Source: JBBKWX01 sp037969175
GTDB taxonomy: Bacteria > Bacteroidota > Bacteroidia > AKYH767-A > JBBKVM01
Length of the DNA: 18,330 nucleotides
Assembly (NCBI GenBank): GCA_037969175.1
Contig: JBBKWX010000146.1
Coordinates: 1 to 18,330 of the forward strand
Direction of reading: 5' to 3'
A program made the translations under genes and the position numbers. This document shows, piece by piece, positions 8,209 through 14,572 of this stretch; the stretch's first letter is position 1, and each line of letters begins with the position of its first letter. The notes beneath the pieces are model-generated. The model searched no databases, was not told where the DNA came from, and worked only from the letters and a program-made list of their open reading frames with translations.

Positions 8209-9108
8209 TTATTTTGAACTGTTGATTTTCGCATATTTAGTGGAATTAACAGGATCCACTTCATTCAATAAATTAACTACTCTCGATTTTTCATCCGGGT
8301 AGGCTTCGGAGAAAATATTTACGAGTTCATCCGGTTTCGCATTAAAAAACATGATTTCTATGATAGAGCCGGGTTTGTCTTTATGAACTTTACGAACCAG
8401 ATCCAGACTTTCCATGATCTCAATTCTCGCATCATCTTTATTATCCGACATGATATCAAGACCTTTTCTATGATATTGATAGGATGCTTGTCTTATAGGA
8501 CGATAAGCGGGATTTAATAAATTTTCAGTTATCCAATATCTGTTTCTCGTATTTTCGAAAGCTTTCCAACCTTTGAAAGGAATGTTCTGGGCATAATTCA
8601 CAATGTTTTGTGCCTTCAGGAAATACGGAGTTCCGGCTAAAGGAGAGTATGAATCATAATCCATTCCTATTATCAGATAGGCATAGTAAGCCAATAATGA
8701 AGTTAGGTTGGATGTATATCCATTTTCTGAAAATTCAAGTGATTGATACTCCAGGTATTTTATGTTAAAGTTGTCATCGAGAGCACTCAACGCAGGTGAA
8801 TTATAAGATGTTTTAAAAATGGGCCTTCTGGATTGAACCTGAATTGTTCCTTCAAATTCATCACTGGAGATCTTCTTATTGAAAGTGATGAGAATACTGC
8901 ACTCTATCCTTTCTTCCGGCTTAAAAACATCTTCTGTCCATTTCCTTGTATTAAGGAATTCGTAAGCACTTTGCTGTAGGGTCTCAAAGACCTTTTTGTC
9001 TGTCCCTGTAATTCCCGGTGCCATCACTTGTACGGTACAATTTAATTCCTGAGCCCGAAGTTCAAGTCCTGAAACAAATAGGAATAATATTAGAAGTCTA
9101 TTTTTCAA
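8209..9108 (-). CDS. DUF4835 family secreted protein (PorD-type)
   Basis: A 299-residue exported protein of the Bacteroidota family DUF4835, which databases sometimes name type IX secretion system protein PorD; its biochemical role is not known to me. From the TTG at 9108-9106 the protein begins with a standard signal peptide: a short basic start (KNR), a hydrophobic core and a probable signal peptidase I site after LRAQ. No lipobox is present. The mature part starts ELNCTVQV, as in relatives. An in-frame ATG at 9171 would add 21 residues and overlap coaBC by 74 bases; TTG is preferred because it gives a compact signal peptide and only an 11-base overlap. The coaBC-DUF4835-recN order recurs in Bacteroidota. 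The family is confident; the PorD label and type IX secretion link are weaker. Confidence 0.85.
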   Translation of the reverse strand: MKNRLLILFLFVSGLELRAQELNCTVQVMAPGITGTDKKVFETLQQSAYEFLNTRKWTEDVFKPEERIECSILITFNKKISSDEFEGTIQVQSRRPIFKTSYNSPALSALDDNFNIKYLEYQSLEFSENGYTSNLTSLLAYYAYLIIGMDYDSYSPLAGTPYFLKAQNIVNYAQNIPFKGWKAFENTRNRYWITENLLNPAYRPIRQASYQYHRKGLDIMSDNKDDARIEIMESLDLVRKVHKDKPGSIIEIMFFNAKPDELVNIFSEAYPDEKSRVVNLLNEVDPVNSTKYAKINSSK

Positions 9109-10306
9109 AGTAAGTATGGATGATCGTTTCAACAATGTCTTGAGCAATTTCTGATTTAGGTTTGAGATCAAATTTATGGATTTTGCCGGATGATTCTATT
9201 AAAGTTATTTTATTGGTGTCGCTGCCAAAACCGGCTCCCTGGTCATTCAATGAATTCAGAACGATCATATCCAGCTTTTTGGTATCCAGTTTCTTTTTTG
9301 CATTCGCAATTTCATTATTTGTTTCCAATGCAAAACCAACGATGATCTGATTTTTCTTCCTGTTTAATGAAAGCGTTTTTAGAATATCAGGATTTTCTGT
9401 CATGGTGATCACCATTTCTTTTTTTCCTTCTTTCTTGATCTTTTTTTCTGATGGATTTTCAGGAGTAAAGTCTGCAACAGCAGCCGTCATGATCATCAGA
9501 TCCATTTTGCCAGCCAACTTTTTACAAGCCTTAAACATTTCTTGTCCGGTTTCAATATCTGTCCTGCGGATAAAAGGATGTGTTATACTCAATGAAGTGG
9601 GGCCGGTTACAAGTTCTACTTCAGCACCAGCTTTAGCGAGTTGTAATGCTATTGCAAACCCCATTTTACCGGAAGATCTGTTACCCACAAATCTGACAGG
9701 GTCAATGGGTTCGTAGGTAGGTCCGGCAGTCACCAATGCACGTTTTCCGGATAAAGGGAGATTTGACTTAAAATATTTTTCAATAAATTTCAAGATCTTT
9801 TCCGGCTCTTCCATCCTGCCCTCACCTTCCATACCTGAAGCCAGCAACCCTTTGGTAGCAGGAATTATTGCATTCCCTCTTTTGCGAAGTATATCCAAAT
9901 TATGTTTGACTGATTCATGAGCATACATTTCAAGATCCATTGCCGGGGCAATAATGACAGGACAGGGAGCTGAAAGGTAGACTGCAAGTAGCAGATTATC
10001 ACACATGCCTGTTGCCATCTTGGCTAAGGTGTTTGCCGTAAGTGGTGCCAGAATTATGAGGTCTGCCCAGTTGCCCAGCTCTATGTGGTTAGTCCACTCC
10101 CCTTCTTTTCCTTTTGTAAAGTGAACAGGTGCCGGATTACCGGTGAGCGTAGAAAAAGTCAACTGAGACACAAATTCAATAGAATCAGGTGTCATAACCA
10201 CTCTAACATCTGCTCCGGCTTTTACCAACAGCCTGGCCAGAAAAGCAGCTTTATAAGCTGCGATGCTTGCAGTGACACCAAGTATTATTTTCTTTCCGGC
10301 TAGCAT
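9098..10306 (-). CDS. coaBC: Bifunctional phosphopantothenoylcysteine decarboxylase / phosphopantothenate-cysteine ligase (CoaBC)
   Basis: CoaBC performs two steps of coenzyme A synthesis: CoaB joins cysteine to 4'-phosphopantothenate using CTP, and the flavin-dependent CoaC domain decarboxylates the product. The 402 residues hold both domains. CoaC (1 to about 180) begins GVTASIAAYKA and contains His74 in TNHIELGNWAD, the flavin-contacting APLTANT (87-93) and PAMDLEMY. CoaB (about 188-402) has AGPTYEPIDPVRFVGNRSSG at about 194-213 and TAAVADF. In the CoaC flap motif, usually ACG-x-x-G-x-GRM, residue 157 is serine (ASGMEGEGRM) where E. coli has catalytic Cys158. The ATG at 10306 gives the normal family start but directly touches the U tract of a terminator-like hairpin. 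The 3' end overlaps DUF4835. Confidence 0.95.
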   Translation of the reverse strand: MLAGKKIILGVTASIAAYKAAFLARLLVKAGADVRVVMTPDSIEFVSQLTFSTLTGNPAPVHFTKGKEGEWTNHIELGNWADLIILAPLTANTLAKMATGMCDNLLLAVYLSAPCPVIIAPAMDLEMYAHESVKHNLDILRKRGNAIIPATKGLLASGMEGEGRMEEPEKILKFIEKYFKSNLPLSGKRALVTAGPTYEPIDPVRFVGNRSSGKMGFAIALQLAKAGAEVELVTGPTSLSITHPFIRRTDIETGQEMFKACKKLAGKMDLMIMTAAVADFTPENPSEKKIKKEGKKEMVITMTENPDILKTLSLNRKKNQIIVGFALETNNEIANAKKKLDTKKLDMIVLNSLNDQGAGFGSDTNKITLIESSGKIHKFDLKPKSEIAQDIVETIIHTYFEK

Positions 10307-10330
10307 AAAAAAAGGCCGGCATTACCGGCC
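10307..10330 (-). terminator. Intrinsic terminator-like hairpin between rpoZ and coaBC
   Basis: Read on the minus strand, GGCCGG (10330-10325), a five-base loop TAATG and CCGGCC (10319-10314) form a six-pair all-GC stem followed by seven U (10313-10307). This is a textbook Rho-independent terminator for the bamD-rpoZ transcript, 15 bases after the rpoZ stop. The last U is directly next to the A of the coaBC ATG, so no bases separate terminator and start codon. On the plus strand it is followed by no T run, so it is one-directional. Confidence 0.8.
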
Positions 10331-10345
10331 CTTGTTATGGATTAT

Positions 10346-10660
10346 TTAGTCTCTTGCCGGGTTCCTGTGGTAGATTTTACCATCAAGGAATTCGTCAATA
10401 GCAATAAGCGTAGGCTTTGGAAGACGCTCATAATGCTTAGATATCTCAATTTGTTCGCGATTTTCGAAAACTTCTTCAAGATTATCTGATGATGAAGAAA
10501 ACTCAGCAAGCTTGCCATTTAATTCTTCTTTCATTTCAAGACCAATTTGGTTAGCTCTTTTTGCAATTGTCACCAGGGTCTCATAAAGATTATCGTGATC
10601 ACCTGTGAAATTTGCTACGTCACGGGTAACTGTAGTATTGGTTGAAGCCTTGTAACTCAT
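10346..10660 (-). CDS. rpoZ: DNA-directed RNA polymerase omega subunit, Rpb6-type (RpoZ)
   Basis: A 104-residue small RNA polymerase subunit of the Rpb6/omega family, which assists assembly and folding of the beta' subunit. The characteristic core is visible: YETLVTIAKRANQIG at about residues 26-40, then EELNGKLAEF, and the segment NLEEVFENREQIEISKHYE, ending in RLPKPTLIAIDEF. It lacks the N-terminal form of E. coli omega and follows the Bacteroidota type. The ATG at 10660 is one base after the bamD stop, so the two are probably translated together. A GC-rich terminator follows 15 bases after the stop. Confidence 0.92.
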   Translation of the reverse strand: MSYKASTNTTVTRDVANFTGDHDNLYETLVTIAKRANQIGLEMKEELNGKLAEFSSSSDNLEEVFENREQIEISKHYERLPKPTLIAIDEFLDGKIYHRNPARD

Positions 10661-10661
10661 G

Positions 10662-11492
10662 TTATATAGTTGTTTTTGTATTAGTATTTTTTTCTATTTG
10701 CTTATTGATGTCTGCTTTAAGCCCTGTAATTTCCTTTATGTATTTACTTTCTGGAAAAGCAGAAATAAATTCAACACAAGCATCATCTGCTTCTATCAAT
10801 CGTTCTTGTTTTTTAGTTTCAATACTTTTATTTGCATAAATATATGAAGCTTTGGCAGCATAAAATAAGCAATCCTCCGTATAGATCGATGCAGGGTAAG
10901 AACGAATTACATTTCTAAATGAATAAACAGAAGATCTGTAATCTTCCTGGAAATAATACATCTTAGCAAGCTCAAATGCTTTAGTTTCAAGCTTAAACCT
11001 CAATCTGTCCATCAGTTCATTACTTTGAGTAACTCTCGGACTATTGGGGTATTTATTAATATAAAGCTGTAATTTATTTATTGCTTTATAGGTATTTGTC
11101 TGATCTAATGAATAGATTGGGCTATCCAGAAAATAGCAATATGCATTCATAAACTGACATTCTTCAGTATAGCTACTTGAAGGAAAGGATTCTACGAAAT
11201 TTTCAAAGTGATATGCAGCTGCTTCAAAATTTCCAAGATGATAATAACTGTAAGCAAAGTAATAATAGGCTTTTTCACCTTTAGAAGTACCTCTATATAC
11301 CGGAACCAACTCTTCAAGAATTGGTAAAGCCTTATAATATTCTCCTTTTTCGTAATATTTTACAGCAGCTTCATATTTCTTTGGCATATCCGTACTCTTC
11401 AGGAGACGCTGATAGCCGGAACAGGACGTTAAAACTAACGAGCTGATAATCAGTATAAATAAATAAGAAATGAAGCCTTGTTTTTGGAACAT
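10662..11492 (-). CDS. bamD: Outer membrane protein assembly factor BamD (TPR lipoprotein)
   Basis: BamD is the essential lipoprotein partner of BamA in folding beta-barrel proteins into the outer membrane. The 276-residue precursor starts with a lipoprotein signal: a hydrophobic stretch (about 8-20) and lipobox LTSC with the acylated cysteine at residue 24. The mature part holds about five TPR-like helix pairs, beginning YEAAVKYYEKGEYYKALPIL and including GTSKGEKAYYYFAYSYYHLG. No alternative ATG, GTG or TTG before the signal peptide was seen, so the ATG at 11492 is secure. A -7 box lies only 4 bases upstream, suggesting a leaderless message. It is the first gene of the minus-strand cluster, with rpoZ one base downstream. 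Confidence 0.92.
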   Translation of the reverse strand: MFQKQGFISYLFILIISSLVLTSCSGYQRLLKSTDMPKKYEAAVKYYEKGEYYKALPILEELVPVYRGTSKGEKAYYYFAYSYYHLGNFEAAAYHFENFVESFPSSSYTEECQFMNAYCYFLDSPIYSLDQTNTYKAINKLQLYINKYPNSPRVTQSNELMDRLRFKLETKAFELAKMYYFQEDYRSSVYSFRNVIRSYPASIYTEDCLFYAAKASYIYANKSIETKKQERLIEADDACVEFISAFPESKYIKEITGLKADINKQIEKNTNTKTTI

Positions 11493-11496
11493 CGCG

Positions 11497-11504
11497 CAAA
11501 GATA
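11497..11504 (-). promoter_or_regulatory. Probable bamD promoter -7 element
   Basis: On the minus strand TATCTTTG, a full match to the Bacteroidota -7 consensus TAnnTTTG, ends 4 bases before the bamD ATG (11492). No TTG lies at the usual distance upstream, so the -33 element is weak or missing. If used, transcription would start at or beside the start codon. Confidence 0.45.
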
Positions 11505-11569
11505 TAAAAGATTTAGTAATTGTGCTTTAATAAAGCCTTAATTGAGAACTCAGGAGTATATTTCTTGTT

Positions 11570-11598
11570 TTGTAAATAACATTAAAAAATTAACTTTG
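11570..11598 (+). promoter_or_regulatory. Probable promoter of the AOS-family enzyme gene
   Basis: TTG at 11570-11572, preceded by more T, is followed after 18 bases by TAACTTTG at 11591-11598. Both elements and the spacing match the Bacteroidota housekeeping promoter well. Transcription should start near 11604, giving a leader of about 35 bases that holds the small inverted repeat at 11610-11624. Confidence 0.65.
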
Positions 11599-11609
11599 CG
11601 GCTTCTCAG

Positions 11610-11624
11610 TCCCCCTTTAGGGGA
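11610..11624 (+). repeat. Small inverted repeat in the mRNA leader
   Basis: TCCCC, five loop bases CTTTA, then GGGGA form a five-pair stem-loop in the untranslated leader, 14 bases before the GTG start at 11639. It is followed by an A run, not a T run, so it is not an intrinsic terminator on the plus strand. It could be an mRNA stability element, or a dispersed intergenic repeat of this genome. Confidence 0.5.
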
Positions 11625-11638
11625 GAAAAACATTAAAC

Positions 11639-12880
11639 GTGGATCTGTTTCAAAAATTACTTAACAATCGTGGGCCTTTAGGAAAACATGCTAAAGACGT
11701 ACATGGCTATTTCACATTCCCCAAGTTAGAAGGGGATATCAGTAACAAAATGATCTTCCGTGGTAAGGAGAGATTAGTTTGGAGTTTGAACAATTACCTG
11801 GGGTTGGCGAATCATCCGGAAGTACGCAAAGCAGATTCTGATGCTGCTACAGAATTCGGTATGGCTATGCCAATGGGTGCACGTATGATGTCAGGAAATT
11901 CAAATCAACACGAACAGTTAGAGAATGAATTAAGTTCATTCATGGGTAAGGAAGATACGATCCTTTTGAACTTCGGTTATCAGGGAATGGTATCTGCCAT
12001 TGATGCATTAGTTGATCGTCATGATGTTATCGTATATGATTCTGAATCACATGCATGTATCATTGACGGTTTAAGATTACATATGGGGAAACGATTTGTT
12101 TTTCCTCATAACGATATTGATAATTTAGAAAAGCAACTTGAACGCGCTACCAAATTGGTTGGCGTAAGTGGCGGTGCTATCCTTGTAATTTCCGAAGGTG
12201 TTTTTGGTATGTCAGGAGATCAGGGAAAATTGAAAGAAATTGTTTCACTGAAAAATAAATTTGAATTTCGTTTATTTGTTGATGATGCACATGGTTTTGG
12301 TACCATGGGACCTACAGGTGCCGGTACTGGAGAAGAGCAAGGAGTTCAGGAAGGGATAGATATTTACTTTGGAACGTTTGCAAAAGCGATGGCGAGTATT
12401 GGAGGATTCATTTCAAGTAATGAACAAGTAGTAGAATATCTGCGCTACAATATGAGGTCTCAGATCTTCGCAAAAGCATTACCAATGCCTTTAGTTGTAG
12501 GTGCTTTAAAAAGACTTGAATTATTAAGAAGCAAACCTGAATTAAGAAAACAACTTTGGGATATGGTAAACATGCTGCAAAGTGGTTTGCGTGAAGCCGG
12601 ATTTGAAATTGGCGCAACAAATAGCCCTGTAACTCCTGTGTTTCTGAATGGCGCAATTCCGGAAGCAACAAATATGATACTTGATCTTAGAGAGAATTAC
12701 GATATTTTTTGTTCAATGGTGGTTTACCCTGTTGTTCCAAAAGATGTGATCATGCTAAGATTAATTCCAACTGCTACACATACTGCAGAAGATGTCAAAT
12801 ATACGATTGACACTTTTAGAAAAGTAAAGCAGAATTTAGAAGAGGGTAAATATAGTACCGAGAATATAGTAAGAGCTTAA
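11639..12880 (+). CDS. AOS-family PLP-dependent acyl-CoA:amino acid C-acyltransferase (serine palmitoyltransferase / 2-amino-3-ketobutyrate CoA ligase type)
   Basis: A 413-residue fold-type I PLP enzyme of the alpha-oxoamine synthase family, which condenses an amino acid with an acyl-CoA and releases CO2. Visible family elements: WSLNNYLGLANHPEV (48-62), ESHACIIDG with the ring-stacking His138, VDDAHGFGTMG with Asp215/His218, the PLP-binding Lys249 in GTFAKAMASIGGF, and a C-terminal substrate-carboxylate arginine region LRLIPTATHT. The residue before the PLP lysine is Ala where many relatives have Ser (TFSKS). The substrate cannot be read from sequence: candidates are serine with palmitoyl-CoA (sphingolipids), cysteate (sulfonolipids) or glycine with acetyl-CoA. 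The GTG start is used because an in-frame TAG at 11618-11620 closes the frame and no earlier start exists. A good promoter lies upstream; the histone H1-like gene follows 32 bases later. Confidence 0.85.
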   Translation: MDLFQKLLNNRGPLGKHAKDVHGYFTFPKLEGDISNKMIFRGKERLVWSLNNYLGLANHPEVRKADSDAATEFGMAMPMGARMMSGNSNQHEQLENELSSFMGKEDTILLNFGYQGMVSAIDALVDRHDVIVYDSESHACIIDGLRLHMGKRFVFPHNDIDNLEKQLERATKLVGVSGGAILVISEGVFGMSGDQGKLKEIVSLKNKFEFRLFVDDAHGFGTMGPTGAGTGEEQGVQEGIDIYFGTFAKAMASIGGFISSNEQVVEYLRYNMRSQIFAKALPMPLVVGALKRLELLRSKPELRKQLWDMVNMLQSGLREAGFEIGATNSPVTPVFLNGAIPEATNMILDLRENYDIFCSMVVYPVVPKDVIMLRLIPTATHTAEDVKYTIDTFRKVKQNLEEGKYSTENIVRA

Positions 12881-12912
12881 TTTTAATTTTAACATTTTTT
12901 AATTTAATCATT

Positions 12913-13089
12913 ATGAAAAAATTTCAAGAACTAAAAAGTATGATCGCTTCTATCGAGGCTGATGTAGAAAAATTTTATGACAAAGGAAACAGTGCTGCCG
13001 GTACTCGTATCCGTGGTGCAATGCAAGATTTGAAAAACAAAGCTCAAGAAATCCGTCTTGAAGTGCAGGACATCAAAAACAAAGCATAA
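12913..13089 (+). CDS. Short histone H1-like protein (Hc1 N-terminal type)
   Basis: A 58-residue protein read from the sequence, beginning MKKFQELKSMIASIEADVEK and ending VQDIKNKA. It resembles the short histone H1 proteins found throughout Bacteroidota: the region FYDKGNSAAGTRIRGAMQDL (residues 21-40) is the typical core, and the rest should form two amphipathic helices. It lacks the long lysine/alanine-rich tail of chlamydial Hc1, so DNA binding is presumed rather than shown. The ATG follows the AOS-family gene by 32 AT-rich bases that hold no recognisable promoter, so it is probably cotranscribed with it. Arginine is mostly CGT, which could suit high expression. A strong terminator follows 16 bases after the TAA. 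Confidence 0.85.
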   Translation: MKKFQELKSMIASIEADVEKFYDKGNSAAGTRIRGAMQDLKNKAQEIRLEVQDIKNKA

Positions 13090-13105
13090 TTAGCATTGTT
13101 TAAAT

Positions 13106-13142
13106 AAAAAAAGCCGTTCCAATTTGTGGAACGGCTTTTTTT
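13106..13142. terminator. Bidirectional intrinsic terminator between histone H1-like gene and dapA
   Basis: Seven A (13106-13112), the stem GCCGTTCC (13113-13120), a seven-base loop, the complement GGAACGGC (13128-13135) and seven T (13136-13142) form an eight-pair stem, extended by A-T pairing. With A before and T after the stem it works as an intrinsic terminator in both directions, closing the H1-like unit on the plus strand and the prmC-to-dapA cluster on the minus strand. Confidence 0.93.
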
Positions 13143-13155
13143 ATAGAAGAATAAT

Positions 13156-14028
13156 TTATGCAAGATTTGCTATCTCTTTTTGTAAGCTCTTACTAACTTG
13201 TACCAAGGGCAATCTCAAATATTCTTTACATATACCTTGACTAGCCAGAGCAACTTTTATTCCTGCAGGATTACCTTCTTTAAAAAGCAGACCGATCAAT
13301 GGGAAAACAGAGTAATGTAATTCTTTAGCTTTATCAAATTTTCCTTTTCTGGCCAGTCTTACCATTTCCGAAAATTCAGCAGGTTTAGCGTTAGCAACAA
13401 CAGAGATAACACCATCGGCACCACAAGCGATCATTGGTAACGTAAGCGAATCATCACCCGATAACACAATAAAATTATCCGGTTTTTTATAAATGATTTC
13501 CATCACTTGCTCAAGATTTCCGGATGCTTCCTTGATCCCAATTATATTAGTAAAATCTTTTGCTAATTGCAGAACTGTTGATGGTGATATATTTGACGCA
13601 GTTCTACCAGGTACATTATATAAAATGATAGGCAGCGAAGTATTTTCTGCAATCATTTTATAATGTTCATAGATCCCTTTTTGGCTGGGTTTATTATAAT
13701 AGGGAGAAACGGAAAGTATAGCATCAACACCTTCCAGAGGATAGGTTTTCAGGCATTCCACAATATGCATAGTATTGTTTCCTCCAAGGCCAAGAACAAC
13801 AGGTAATTTTCCATTATTGACTTCAATAACCATAGAGAGAACAGCAAGTTTCTCATTGGTACTCATGGTTGCTGTTTCGCCGGTTGTGCCCAGAGGAACC
13901 AAAAATTCAGCTTTCCCTTTTATTATATTCTTAACTAAAGATTCAAGACTTTTGAAATCAATGCTACCATCTTTGTGGAATGGAGTTACTAAGGCAACTC
14001 CGGTTCCGGTAAAATTCTTAATCTTCAT
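13156..14028 (-). CDS. dapA: 4-hydroxy-tetrahydrodipicolinate synthase (DapA)
   Basis: DapA condenses pyruvate with aspartate semialdehyde, the first committed step of lysine and diaminopimelate synthesis, in the cytoplasm. The 290 residues form a TIM barrel of normal length. Active-site residues are complete: Thr48/Thr49 in PLGTTGET, Tyr110 (YYNKP), Tyr137 in YNVPGRT with Arg142, and the Schiff-base Lys166 in GIKEASGN. The ATG at 14028 gives the usual start MKIKNFTGTGVALVTPF and overlaps the end of the DUF6913 gene by 11 bases, so the two are probably coupled. It is last in the minus-strand cluster and ends at the bidirectional terminator. Confidence 0.97.
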   Translation of the reverse strand: MKIKNFTGTGVALVTPFHKDGSIDFKSLESLVKNIIKGKAEFLVPLGTTGETATMSTNEKLAVLSMVIEVNNGKLPVVLGLGGNNTMHIVECLKTYPLEGVDAILSVSPYYNKPSQKGIYEHYKMIAENTSLPIILYNVPGRTASNISPSTVLQLAKDFTNIIGIKEASGNLEQVMEIIYKKPDNFIVLSGDDSLTLPMIACGADGVISVVANAKPAEFSEMVRLARKGKFDKAKELHYSVFPLIGLLFKEGNPAGIKVALASQGICKEYLRLPLVQVSKSLQKEIANLA

Positions 14029-14572
14029 TTGCTCTAATAATATTCATATAATGATCAACCTGATGGATCATATGTTTTAAATTTTTATCTCCTTTTAGAT
14101 CTATTAACAGATCATAAAATGAAGTATTTCCTTCGGTAAAGGTACCTATTCTAAATTTGGCTTTTGAAAGAGCTGAAATGTATTGCAAAGGAAAATTTCT
14201 TCCAGAGCATAAATTGATGAGAATATCAAACTCTGTATTGATGAAATTGGTCACGACAGATCCCTTTGGAACCATATACCAATTGAGGTCACGACGTGTA
14301 AAGAAATCCAATCCAAGTTTTGCAAATTGCATTTGTGGCAGGTCTTTTTTATCTACAAAACCTAAAGCAAGAACTTCTTTATGCCTGGCCCGAATATCTT
14401 TGACATAATTTTTTACGATATCATAACTCTGCATTTCAGAGGCATCGTATAGAATGCCAATGCTACGGGCTTGTTCAAAACCCATGAACTGCCTTTTTCT
14501 CTTTAGTGCCTTTAATTGCCTGAGGAACAAATATCGTCCTATTCGGCCCCTGAGTTTTCGTTCGAAGCTCAT
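14018..14572 (-). CDS. DUF6913 family protein of unknown function
   Basis: A 184-residue protein with no signal peptide or membrane segment, resembling the Bacteroidota family DUF6913; I know no function for it. The N-terminus is strongly basic (about 10 Lys/Arg in the first 27 residues). A compact alpha/beta part follows, with IGILYDASEM, VLALGFVDKKDLP, FDILINLCSG and FRIGTFTEGN as likely strand-loop elements. No catalytic motif was recognised. It starts inside the ligA stop (ATGA overlap) and ends 11 bases inside dapA, so it is embedded in the operon. Family assignment is from memory of the sequence pattern and position next to dapA. Confidence 0.75.
   Translation of the reverse strand: MSFERKLRGRIGRYLFLRQLKALKRKRQFMGFEQARSIGILYDASEMQSYDIVKNYVKDIRARHKEVLALGFVDKKDLPQMQFAKLGLDFFTRRDLNWYMVPKGSVVTNFINTEFDILINLCSGRNFPLQYISALSKAKFRIGTFTEGNTSFYDLLIDLKGDKNLKHMIHQVDHYMNIIRANED

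Noticed and set aside
12408..12671. Minus-strand open frame of 87 codons inside the AOS-family gene
   Set aside because: It lies entirely antisense within a well-supported conserved coding region and has no recognisable features.
11639..12880. Firm assignment as 2-amino-3-ketobutyrate CoA ligase (kbl) or serine palmitoyltransferase (spt)
   Set aside because: The AOS family shares the same fold and PLP residues across several substrates; there is no adjacent threonine dehydrogenase or sphingolipid gene to decide it.
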